The notes under the pieces: model-generated
What the model was told of the DNA's origin: nothing
The model's input: only the letters and a program-made list of their open reading frames with translations
Database searches by the model: none
Program-made: the position numbers and the translations under genes
Assembly: GCF_047461615.1 (NCBI RefSeq)
Contig: NZ_JANSHI010000001.1
Span: 193,409-257,408 of the forward strand
Source of the DNA: Thermostichus sp047461615
GTDB lineage: Bacteria > Cyanobacteriota > Cyanobacteriia > Thermostichales > Thermostichaceae
Direction of reading: 5' to 3'
DNA: 64,000 nt
Part shown: positions 25,711-33,878 of the stretch, one piece after another
How positions within the stretch are numbered: position 1 is the first letter of the stretch
How the letters are laid out: each line of letters begins with the position of its first letter

Positions 25711-27024
25711 CTACCGGCAGGCCAGTTGCAGCTCCGAAGCGGCAGCAGCGCCAGAAGCAGCTGGCTTGAGCAAGACCACCACGTAAGCCTCCGGAGAGAG
25801 GTACTGCTGAGCTAGCTCACGGACTTGGGCTGGGGTAAACGCTTGCAACAGCTCCAGGTACTCCTGCAGGCGCTGCACCCCAACCAGGGTCTCGTAGTAG
25901 CCGTAGATGCTTGCCAGTTGGCTAGGCGACTCGGCAGAGAAGAGGAGTTCGTGGGTCAGCAGGCGCCGCGCTCGATCTAGCTCAGCCTGACCGATACCCT
26001 CCTGCTGCAGCTTCTCAATCTCGCGCAAGATTGTTGCCTCCACCCGCTCCAGGTTTTCCACTTCCAGGCGAGCACTAATGCAAAAAAGCCCCCCCTCTTT
26101 CAGCACCAGTGAAGAACAGCCCACCCTCCTCACCCAGCCGCGCTGCTCTCGCAACAGATGCACCAGCCGCGAAGTACGGCCTCCCCCCAGTACCGCGGCC
26201 AACAGCTCCAGGCCGCAAACCTGCTCCCAGGCCTCGAGGCTGACGGTGGGCCAGGCCAATTTTAGACGAGCCTGCTCCAGGCGGGTATGGGTGCTCTCGC
26301 GGCGCAGGATCCCTTGGGGACGAGGCTGAGGCGGGATTGGGGGCCTTGTCCAGGCAGAGCCGCTGGCAGGATCCCCAAACTCTCTTTCCACCAGCGCCAG
26401 CACCTGGTCCGGATCGATGCCTCCCGTCATCACCACCGTCATGTATTCGGGTCGGTACCAGCCGCGGTGGTAGGCGCGTAGCAGCTCTGGGGTCAACCCC
26501 ATCAGGCTTTCTGGCGTGCCCAGCACGGGTCGCCCATAGGGGTGCTCCATCCCAAAGGCAGTTTCCAGGAGAAGCTGATAGGCCGTGTGCCCTAGGTTGT
26601 CGGCAGCGCGGCGAATCTCCTCCAAAACCACCTGGCGCTCCCGCTCCATCTCCTCCGGAGGGATCCTGGCCCGCAACACTGCCTCCGCCAGATAGGGCAA
26701 GGTATCCGGCAGGTCGGTGGCAGCTACGGTGATGTAGTAGTGGGTGTAATCCTGGCCAGTGGCAGCGTTGGTGCTCCCTCCCCGCCCTTCAATAACCCGA
26801 TCCAGCTCCCCGGGGGCCAGCCGCTCGCTGCCCTTAAAGACCATGTGCTCCAGAAAGTGGGATATGCCCAGCCACTGCGACGGCTCGTTGCGCCCGCCTG
26901 TTTGGACCCAGACGTCCACCGTGGCCGAATCGGCAATGGGAAGGGGGTGAAGAATGACGCTTAGCCCGTTGTTTAGGCGATGGGTGTAAGCAGGAAGAAG
27001 ACGCGGTGCGCGGCTCAAGGTCAA
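25711..27024 (-). CDS. Zinc-dependent M16 family peptidase, active subunit
   Basis: 437 residues. The inverted zinc motif HFLEH is present in WLGISHFLEHMVFKGSERL, with the downstream conserved Glu in VVLEEIRRAADN. The C-terminal half has ERSGLAYE-like equivalent LREQRGWVRRVGCSS and EIEKLQQEGIGQAELDRAR. It should degrade or process peptides in a closed chamber formed with the inactive partner encoded just downstream. No signal peptide is obvious, so it is probably cytoplasmic. Confidence 0.92.
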   Translation of the reverse strand: MTLSRAPRLLPAYTHRLNNGLSVILHPLPIADSATVDVWVQTGGRNEPSQWLGISHFLEHMVFKGSERLAPGELDRVIEGRGGSTNAATGQDYTHYYITVAATDLPDTLPYLAEAVLRARIPPEEMERERQVVLEEIRRAADNLGHTAYQLLLETAFGMEHPYGRPVLGTPESLMGLTPELLRAYHRGWYRPEYMTVVMTGGIDPDQVLALVEREFGDPASGSAWTRPPIPPQPRPQGILRRESTHTRLEQARLKLAWPTVSLEAWEQVCGLELLAAVLGGGRTSRLVHLLREQRGWVRRVGCSSLVLKEGGLFCISARLEVENLERVEATILREIEKLQQEGIGQAELDRARRLLTHELLFSAESPSQLASIYGYYETLVGVQRLQEYLELLQAFTPAQVRELAQQYLSPEAYVVVLLKPAASGAAAASELQLACR

Positions 27025-27109
27025 AGTTCTTAATCAGCAGAGAACAAACTTAATCTTACCCGCACAACCGCCGCTGAGAGCCTTCAGGGAGCAATCGGGT
27101 TTATCTTTA

Positions 27110-28324
27110 CTAGTCTTGGGAAGGGGTATCCGTTGATCCTGGCCACAGCAAGCTGGGGGATCCGTCACCGCCTAGGCTCTCTTCCACCTGAAAGCCAGGC
27201 GGCCATTCCTCACTTTCGCGCACCCGCTGCACCACTTCCTTAGGCAGGGTCACTCCCAGCTCCCGCGCGGCTACGGCCACCACGTCTCCCCGATCGATCA
27301 GGCCGGCAATGGCGCCGCTGGGGGTGAAGACCAAGACTCGGCGCGACTCCGCCTGGCCCATCATCTGGATGACCTGGGCAATGGGAGTTTCCTCCCGCAC
27401 CCCTTGAAGTTGCTCCATTGGCTTGAGAATGGCTTTGAGGGTGAGGTGATCCCACTGGCTGCGCTCGATGTCGTTGAGCAGTTCCGGCCTAACCAGGCCC
27501 CGGTAGCGACCGTCTTCCTCGGCAAAGTACACTTCCTGAACGCCTCCTGCGGTCTCTGGCTGGAGGGAGGCAGGGATCAGGTAGCGATCGACAAACTCCC
27601 GCAGGCTCATGCCCGCATCCACCACGCGAAAGCGGCGGCTCATGACATCTGCGGCCTTCAGGCGAGCCAACACCCGCTGCAGCTGCGCATACTGCTCGTA
27701 GCGACGGGCACTATTTAAAATAAACAAGCCAATTAGCCCCGTCCAAAGGCCATTGAGGCTCCCCAAAAATACCACTACTAGACCCAGGCCCACCAAGCCC
27801 CAGCCCACTCCCTGGCCAGCTCGAGCTGCCCACAACATGCCCTTTTGCCGATCCCCTGTCCAACCCCAGATGGCCGCTTTAAGCATCTGCCCCCCATCCA
27901 GGGGCAGCCCTGGCAGCAGGTTAAACAGGGCAATCACTAGGTTGATGGCAGCCAAGCTGGCAAGCATTGAGGTCAGCGGCGACCCTGGCCCCGCCCAAGC
28001 TCCAGCCACGCTGAAGAGGACAAACAAGCCCAAACTGAGAAGGGGCCCTGCCAAAGCCACCCAAAAGGCGCCCAGGGGGCGAGGCACTTCCCGCTCAATG
28101 GCCGCCATGCCGCCAAAGATGAACAGGGTGATGGAGCTCACCCGTACTCCATAGGCCCGGGCGACTAGGCTGTGGGCCAACTCATGGGCCAATAGCGAAA
28201 GAAAAAGCCCCACCGCTGGCACCACCCCGTAGGAGAGCACCAGCAGCAGAGCCGCTGGAAACCAGGTGTAGTCGAGGAACAAGGGGATCCCCCACAAATT
28301 CCCGATGCGCAGGCGACTGGTCAT
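27110..28324 (-). CDS. Site-2 protease family membrane metalloprotease with CBS region
   Basis: 404 residues. The N-terminal M50 domain has six or so membrane helices with the zinc motif HELAH in SLLAHELAHSLVARAYG and the second motif LPLDGGQMLKA. After about residue 220 a cytoplasmic part resembles a pair of CBS modules (ADVMSRRFRVVDAGMSL; ESRRVLVFTPSGAIAGLIDRGDV), as in the Rv2869c/SpoIVFB-like group 3 proteases. It probably cuts a membrane-bound regulator or signal peptide. ATG 28324 gives the family start SRLRIGNLWGIPLFLDYTW; the frame is open to 28408. Confidence 0.9.
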   Translation of the reverse strand: MTSRLRIGNLWGIPLFLDYTWFPAALLLVLSYGVVPAVGLFLSLLAHELAHSLVARAYGVRVSSITLFIFGGMAAIEREVPRPLGAFWVALAGPLLSLGLFVLFSVAGAWAGPGSPLTSMLASLAAINLVIALFNLLPGLPLDGGQMLKAAIWGWTGDRQKGMLWAARAGQGVGWGLVGLGLVVVFLGSLNGLWTGLIGLFILNSARRYEQYAQLQRVLARLKAADVMSRRFRVVDAGMSLREFVDRYLIPASLQPETAGGVQEVYFAEEDGRYRGLVRPELLNDIERSQWDHLTLKAILKPMEQLQGVREETPIAQVIQMMGQAESRRVLVFTPSGAIAGLIDRGDVVAVAARELGVTLPKEVVQRVRESEEWPPGFQVEESLGGDGSPSLLWPGSTDTPSQD

Positions 28325-28407
28325 GGCCTTAACTCCTACACAGCTCTTGCCCAGGAGGGCTTTTAGGACAGCAGGCAACCTTTCTCCTGGGGATCCCTTC
28401 CTTTCCA

Positions 28408-28489
28408 CTCTAGCCCTTTCCGGGACTTCGCAGCGAATCCTTGTGGTACCCTGGGTAGCTGTCCAGCAAACCAGGCAACCCTGCTAGAG
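28408..28489. repeat. Inverted repeat in the protease/reductase divergent region
   Basis: Perfect 7-base arms CTCTAGC (28408-28414) and GCTAGAG (28483-28489) enclose 68 bases. The arms could close a structured RNA leader upstream of the ribonucleotide reductase gene. I checked both strands for a tRNA (no T-loop) and for a B12-box of a cobalamin riboswitch (none seen). Significance unknown. Confidence 0.25.
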
Positions 28490-28554
28490 CGGCCGGGTTA
28501 GCCGCAGTGACCCTATTTTTTTGTCCCTCTTTCTGGGGGACGACGGAAACAGCT

Positions 28555-31500
28555 ATGGTATCGACTTCCTCCTACGAGCAGAGCAAAGCGGTACCCTCGC
28601 CCCAGGAACAAGCGCCAGGTTTTGTAGACGAGTTCCCCGCGACAGCCCCAACGGCTGCCCCAGTGTTCTACCGCACCTATAGTCGGCGCCGCCCCGATGG
28701 CAGCCGCGAGACTTGGAGTGACGTCTGCGATCGCACCCTGGCCGATATTGCCCGCCTAGGGCGCCTTACTCCCCAGGAGCGGGAGCTGTTGGAACGTCTG
28801 CAGCGGCAGTTGAAAGCGTTGATCTCAGGTCGGGCCCTGTGGGTGATGGGCACCGAGTGGATCCAGAAGCCGGAAAACTACTCCGGCGCCTACAACTGCA
28901 CTAGCCTCACCGTGGTGGACTGGCGCTCCTTTGGCCTGATGATGGATCTGGCCATGATGGGCTGTGGCACGGGAGCGGTGCTGGAGCCTCAGTTCATCAG
29001 CCAGTTGCCCCCCATCCTCAACCGCCTAGAGGTGCAGGTAGTAGGATCCATTGGTGCCACCCCCCCCGAAGCGCGGCAGGAACACACCCGCATCCAGCGC
29101 CAGGGCTCTCACGTGCACATCCAGGTGGGCGATAGCCGCCGCGGCTGGGTGGAGTCTTACCAAGCTCTCTTGGAGCTGGCGGCGGATCCCAGTTTTGGGG
29201 GTCACGTGGAGGTGACGGTGGATCTCAGCCATGTGCGCCCCGCTGGGGAGCGGCTAAAAGGGTTTGGGGGCGTGGCCAACCCCATCAAGCTGCCCGGCTT
29301 GTACCAGCGCTGCGCCGCCATCCTCAACAAAGCCGTGGGCAGGCAACTGAACTCGGTGGAGTGCTGCCTGCTCATTGATGAGGCGGCCGCAACGGTGGTG
29401 GCGGGGAATATCCGCCGTAGTGCAGGTATGCGCCAGTTTGCCGCCGACGACGAGCTGGGATCTAGCGCCAAAGACAATCTCTGGCAGCAGGACGAGCAGG
29501 GCAACTGGAGAATTGACCCTGAGCGAGATGCCCTGCGCATGGCCAACCACACCCGGGTATTTCACCGCAAGCCAACGCGGGAAGAGTGCATTGCTGCCGT
29601 GCGCAAGCAGTTTTACTCCGGCGAGGGGGCTATCCAGTGGGCTGGGGAAGCCGTAGCGCGGGCCAACGCCGACCTAATCAACACCCCCGAGCTGAAGCGG
29701 GAGTTCCTCAACGTCTATGCCTCGGAGGGACCCGAGGGAGCTAGGCGCTGGATAGAGGAGCGGCAGGCAGCTAGTAGCTCTCCGTCTGTCCAACCGCCAA
29801 CGTGGCATAGGGTGCAACGGTATGGGCTGAACCCCTGCGTTACCGCAGACACTTGGATCCACACGGGCGACGGCCCGCGCCAGGTGAAAGACCTTATTGG
29901 CAAGCAGCACAGCACCTACGTCAACGGCGAGCTATTCAGCACGACGCCAGAGGGGTTTTTCTACTCCGGCACCAAGCCCGTGCTCAAGCTGGTGACCCAG
30001 GAGGGATTTTCTCTTCGGCTGACGGGCAACCATCGTGTTCTCAAAGTCATTGCCCAGACTCCAAAGGCGCAATACACGGAATGGGTGCCGGCAGAAGAGC
30101 TCCGCCCAGGCGACCGCATTCTGCTGCACAACCATCGCGACCTAACCCCCTGGGATGGTGAGGGGACCTGGGAGGAAGGCTGGCTCTTGGGGCATTTGCT
30201 GGGCGACGGCAGCCTTGCCACAACCCAGTGGAATGACACGGCTGTACTGCGCTATTGGCAGGATACGCAGCAGGAGATGAGCCTACACGCGGCTCGGTTG
30301 CTGCAGGCTGCGGTAGGGTACGAACCTCGCCGGCCAGAGACCTGTTATCACCCCAAGCTGAAGTGCCGGGTTATCCATTCCACCGGCTTGGCGAGACTGG
30401 CGGCTAAGTTCGGCATGGCTCCAGGACAGAAGAAAATGACTGCGGCACTGGAAGCCACAAGCTTTGATTTCCACCGCGGCTTCTTGTGCGGCCTGTTTGA
30501 TGCGGATGGCAGTGTGCAGGGCGGTCAAGAGAAGGGAGTTAGTGTGCGGCTTTCCCAAAGCAACCTGGACACCCTCAAAGCTGTGCAGCGCATGCTGGCG
30601 CGTCTAGGGATTGTCTCGGTCATCTACGAGAATCGCCGTCCCGCTGGGTATCGTCTGCTGCCTGATAGCAAGCGCCAGCCAGCCCCCTACGCCTGCAAGG
30701 TGCAGCACGAGCTGGTCATTAGCGGGGACAACCTGCACCAGTTTCAGGCAGTGGTGGGCTTTCGAGAACCGCGCAAAGCTCAGAAGCTGGGTGAACTGCT
30801 CGGCAGCGACCAGCGCCGGCTCAACCGGGAGCGGTTTACGGTTACAGTTGCAGCCCTGGAGCCTGACGGCGTGGAACCGGTCTATGACTGCACCGTGCCC
30901 GGCCCAAGCTGCTTTGATGCCAATGGGTTGGTTGTCCACAACTGCGGTGAGATCATCGGATGCGACTTCCACTGCAATCTGGCCGAGATCCACCTCAACC
31001 GGCTAGATCCCCACAACCGCCAGGAGCAAGAGGAGGCCTTTACGGCAGGGGCCCTGTCGGCTGCGGCGCTATTGCACCACCGCTTTGTTGAGCCCCGCTT
31101 CCAGCGCTCAAGGGAATGGGATCCCATTGTCGGCGTCTCGTTTACTGGTCTATTTGACTTTTGCGTCAAAGCCTTTGGGGTGGACTGGCTGCGCTGGTGG
31201 CAGGAAGGGAGGCCCGATACGCCTCTGGGGCGGGAGTTTAAGCAGCAGGAGCGGGAATACCTCAGCTTCTGGAAGGAGGTCGTTCACCGCGTGGTTTGGG
31301 ACTACTGCGACCGTCACGGGTTGCGCCGCCCCAACCGCTGCACCACCGTTCAACCTGCCGGCACCAAGTCGCTCCTGACTAACGCCTCTCCCGGCTGGCA
31401 CCCGCCCAAGGCCCAGCGCTACATTCGCCGCATCACCTTTGCCAAAAACGACCCCGTGGCCCTGGCCTGCCTGGACTACGGCTACTCGGTGGTGCCCGCC

Positions 31501-32034
31501 CAGTCTGACAAGGATGAGCACGGCAACCTGCTCAACGACCCCTTTGATCCCCGCTGCACCGAGTGGTTGGTAGAGCTGCCGGTGGAGGTGGAGTGGGCCA
31601 ATTTGCCCGGCGCCGAGGAGATTGAGGTTGAGCGCTTCTCTGCCCTGGCTCAGTTTGACTTCTACATGCAGGTGCAAAAGTACTACACCACCCACAACAC
31701 CTCCGCCACCATCGAGCTGCGCGAGGACGAGATCGAAGCGCTGGGATCCCGCATTTACGAGGCCATCCGCGACGACGAGGGCTACATCAGCGCAGCACTG
31801 CTGGCCCGCTTCGACGCTCCCTTCCCCCGCTTGCCCTTCGAGAAAATCGACAAGGCCACTTACGAGCGGCTGATGGCCGAGGTCAAGCAAAGACGAAAGA
31901 CCGACAACTTTTACGAGGCGCTGGCGCGCTATGACCGCAACCTCGCCCTAATAGCAGAGGGGCCAGCAGGGTGTGATGCCCTCGGCTGTCTGATGCCGGA
32001 GGCTAGCTCGCAGAGCGAGAACCCGTCCCGCTAG
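28555..32034 (+). CDS. nrdJ: Adenosylcobalamin-dependent (class II) ribonucleotide reductase, intein-containing
   Basis: The precursor is 1159 residues; removal of a 369-residue intein leaves about 790, close to the monomeric class II triphosphate reductases of Lactobacillus type. Visible features are PENYSGAYNCTSL (first redox Cys), the split catalytic motif NP-C-GEI with thiyl-radical Cys, and a C-terminal CDALGC pair (Cys-x4-Cys) that reduces the active site. It makes deoxynucleotides using adenosylcobalamin and needs no oxygen or small subunit, suiting a mat organism with anoxic nights. ATG 28555 is chosen over an upstream TTG/GTG-type start. Confidence 0.93.
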   Translation: MVSTSSYEQSKAVPSPQEQAPGFVDEFPATAPTAAPVFYRTYSRRRPDGSRETWSDVCDRTLADIARLGRLTPQERELLERLQRQLKALISGRALWVMGTEWIQKPENYSGAYNCTSLTVVDWRSFGLMMDLAMMGCGTGAVLEPQFISQLPPILNRLEVQVVGSIGATPPEARQEHTRIQRQGSHVHIQVGDSRRGWVESYQALLELAADPSFGGHVEVTVDLSHVRPAGERLKGFGGVANPIKLPGLYQRCAAILNKAVGRQLNSVECCLLIDEAAATVVAGNIRRSAGMRQFAADDELGSSAKDNLWQQDEQGNWRIDPERDALRMANHTRVFHRKPTREECIAAVRKQFYSGEGAIQWAGEAVARANADLINTPELKREFLNVYASEGPEGARRWIEERQAASSSPSVQPPTWHRVQRYGLNPCVTADTWIHTGDGPRQVKDLIGKQHSTYVNGELFSTTPEGFFYSGTKPVLKLVTQEGFSLRLTGNHRVLKVIAQTPKAQYTEWVPAEELRPGDRILLHNHRDLTPWDGEGTWEEGWLLGHLLGDGSLATTQWNDTAVLRYWQDTQQEMSLHAARLLQAAVGYEPRRPETCYHPKLKCRVIHSTGLARLAAKFGMAPGQKKMTAALEATSFDFHRGFLCGLFDADGSVQGGQEKGVSVRLSQSNLDTLKAVQRMLARLGIVSVIYENRRPAGYRLLPDSKRQPAPYACKVQHELVISGDNLHQFQAVVGFREPRKAQKLGELLGSDQRRLNRERFTVTVAALEPDGVEPVYDCTVPGPSCFDANGLVVHNCGEIIGCDFHCNLAEIHLNRLDPHNRQEQEEAFTAGALSAAALLHHRFVEPRFQRSREWDPIVGVSFTGLFDFCVKAFGVDWLRWWQEGRPDTPLGREFKQQEREYLSFWKEVVHRVVWDYCDRHGLRRPNRCTTVQPAGTKSLLTNASPGWHPPKAQRYIRRITFAKNDPVALACLDYGYSVVPAQSDKDEHGNLLNDPFDPRCTEWLVELPVEVEWANLPGAEEIEVERFSALAQFDFYMQVQKYYTTHNTSATIELREDEIEALGSRIYEAIRDDEGYISAALLARFDAPFPRLPFEKIDKATYERLMAEVKQRRKTDNFYEALARYDRNLALIAEGPAGCDALGCLMPEASSQSENPSR
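29836..30942 (+). other. Intein with LAGLIDADG homing endonuclease
   Basis: 369 residues inserted in the reductase. It starts with Cys (CVTADTWIHTGDG, block A), has block B TGNH (about residues 63-66), and ends VVHN before a Cys (blocks F/G: VYDCTVPGPSCFDANGLVVHN). Two LAGLIDADG-type motifs lie between: WLLGHLLGDG (about 116-125) and FLCGLFDADG. All residues for self-splicing are present, and both endonuclease helices keep their acidic residue, so it may still home. The +1 residue is the reductase catalytic Cys. Confidence 0.93.
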
Positions 32035-32196
32035 CAGAGGGGGGGATCCCGCCTCGGGCTCTGGCTACACTGTTCTTGGCCGGCATATCCGAGCACTGCG
32101 CGCCTTGGCAGCCCCCTCGGCAAGCTAGGGGCAGGGGGGGTTGGCATAGGCCGGTTTTCCCTGCTCGAGCGCTTGGTGGCTGGAGGAGTGGATCTG

Positions 32197-33297
32197 ATGC
32201 AGACAGGAGAGCGGCTCCCGAGGAAAGCCTGGACAAGGGAAACCTGGCGCAGGCTGAGGGGGCTGGTGCTGGCGCTGGTGGTGCTGCTGGGGATCGCCTG
32301 TTCTAGCCTCAAGGGCTCTGGGACCTCCCCTCCTGGATTGATCCCTCCTCCGCCTGAGCCGGGCAGCCGGTCGATTCCTCTAGCGGTGCGCACTCTGGGC
32401 ACCAGCCGCTTTAAGTTGCTGGGCTTGACAGTGGGTGTGGCTGGGAGCGAGGCTGAAGTGCTTCTGGATACCGGCTCAGCAGGGCTGCGTATTCTGTCGT
32501 CGGTGGCAGGGCGCTTTGGCTTAGAGCGGACGGGGATCCCTTCCACGGTAACCTTCGCCGATGGCACGCAATTTATCGGTGTGCTGGCTCGCGCTCCCTT
32601 CAGCTTGGGTGGGATCCAGAGTCGAGAGCCGGTCACAATTCAGTTGATTGACCAAATTACCTGTGTGGAGCCGCTGGTGGCCAGCTGTTCCGACAGGCTG
32701 TTTGGACCAGGGCGGCCCTTTGCCGGGATCCTGGGCACCTCTTTGGACGAGCGCAGCCCTAATCGCGACCTGTTTAGCCCCCTCACTCGCCTGCCGGGCA
32801 ATTTTCGCTCGGGGTACATCATCCAAACCGGCGGCTTTGAGTCTGCTCAGGGCCTTTTCACCGTCGGCCTGACCGAGGCCAACACCGCTGGCTTCAGTTT
32901 TCGGCCACTGCCCCAGGTGGGAAGTTTTCCCGATGGCACGCCCATCTGGCGGGATGAAGCCCTGCAAGTGGCCTACAGCATCAGCAACACTTCTATTCAA
33001 AATGTCCCTAGCCCCACCGTATTTGACAGCGGCGCTTCCGACATCTTCCTCAACGTTCGACTGTTGGGATCCGCTCCTTTTCCCACCGCTACCCTACCCC
33101 CAGGCTCGGAGTGGCGAGCTGTGCTGGGAGGAGCCTTTGACTATCGCATTCGCGTTGGCTTTCCGGTAACGCCCAGCCGGGATCGGATCTTTGTCAACGG
33201 CAACCAGAGCGTGCAACTGTTGGGCATGCCCCTGTTTTTCAACGCCGACGTTGCTTTCGATAGTGAACGTGGTCGGATTGGCTTTCGCCTGCGTTGA
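32197..33297 (+). CDS. Secreted lipoprotein with pepsin-like aspartic protease motifs
   Basis: 366 residues. A basic N-terminus and hydrophobic segment end in a lipobox (LLGIAC, lipid-bearing Cys 35). The mature part has LLDTGSAGLRIL (Asp 91) and VFDSGASDIFL (Asp 277), each after a hydrophobic strand, 186 residues apart; pepsin's two catalytic Asp are in DTGS and DTGT/DSGT motifs about 183 apart. The first half resembles DUF3443-type lipoproteins (TFADGTQFIGVLARA). An active protease is possible but unproven. ATG 32197 has a ggaggag site; the frame opens at 32173. Confidence 0.75.
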   Translation: MQTGERLPRKAWTRETWRRLRGLVLALVVLLGIACSSLKGSGTSPPGLIPPPPEPGSRSIPLAVRTLGTSRFKLLGLTVGVAGSEAEVLLDTGSAGLRILSSVAGRFGLERTGIPSTVTFADGTQFIGVLARAPFSLGGIQSREPVTIQLIDQITCVEPLVASCSDRLFGPGRPFAGILGTSLDERSPNRDLFSPLTRLPGNFRSGYIIQTGGFESAQGLFTVGLTEANTAGFSFRPLPQVGSFPDGTPIWRDEALQVAYSISNTSIQNVPSPTVFDSGASDIFLNVRLLGSAPFPTATLPPGSEWRAVLGGAFDYRIRVGFPVTPSRDRIFVNGNQSVQLLGMPLFFNADVAFDSERGRIGFRLR

Positions 33298-33331
33298 GAC
33301 CAAGTTTTGAGTTGAACTGGGGAGGAAACCA

Positions 33332-33802
33332 ATGCTTGCCCAGGACGGGATCCCTGCGCGCAGAAGGGCACGTCGCTGGCCCTGGATCTGGGTTCTGCTC
33401 CTAGTGTGTTGGCTGGGGTTGGGCGGGCCGGCCTGGCCAATTGGTTTGGGAGATCCCTTGCCGGAGTGGGCTCAGTCTATGCAAGTGGGGCGGCAGCGGC
33501 TACGCGGCGTGGAGCAGTACCAGGGTCAGGAGCAGATCCGCGCTTACGGCAACCAGGCAGGGCGGGTGTTTTGGATTCAAATCAACAGCAGCGCTGACTT
33601 GCCCCCGGATTACCGAGACTATTTGGGCGAATACCAACAATTTCTGGTAGAAGCTGTAGAAGTGGTGCCGTTGCGGGCTCGGCGGCTGCGCTTCCGTCAG
33701 GGGAATCGCAGTGCTGAGTGGCAGGTGGTAGGCATGAGCGGCCACTTTGAGGCTGAGGCGCTTAGCCACGACCTGGCTCCGCCCGAGTTGTTTCAGCTCT
33801 AA
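33332..33802 (+). CDS. Small secreted protein of unknown function
   Basis: 156 residues with a clear signal peptide: RRRARRWP, a hydrophobic stretch (IWVLLLVCWLGLGGPAWP) and a likely cut near PAWPIG. The mature 120 residues are soluble with strands such as GRVFWIQINSSADLPPDYRDYL and no motif I recognise. ATG 33332 has a strong ggggaggaa site. It follows the pepsin-like lipoprotein by 34 bases and is probably in its transcript. It ends 76 bases before the Argonaute start but shares the host-like G+C-rich composition, unlike that gene. Confidence 0.7.
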   Translation: MLAQDGIPARRRARRWPWIWVLLLVCWLGLGGPAWPIGLGDPLPEWAQSMQVGRQRLRGVEQYQGQEQIRAYGNQAGRVFWIQINSSADLPPDYRDYLGEYQQFLVEAVEVVPLRARRLRFRQGNRSAEWQVVGMSGHFEAEALSHDLAPPELFQL

Positions 33803-33878
33803 CCTAGGGGGATCCCCAAGGCGCGATCGGGAAAATTAGGGCTTATTCTAGAGAGAAGCTTGAACTCAGAGGTTGTCA

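Noticed and set aside
28325..28554. Cobalamin riboswitch or tRNA in the reductase leader
   Set aside because: No B12-box-like GCCACTG and no T-loop sequence on either strand despite the 7-base closing arms.
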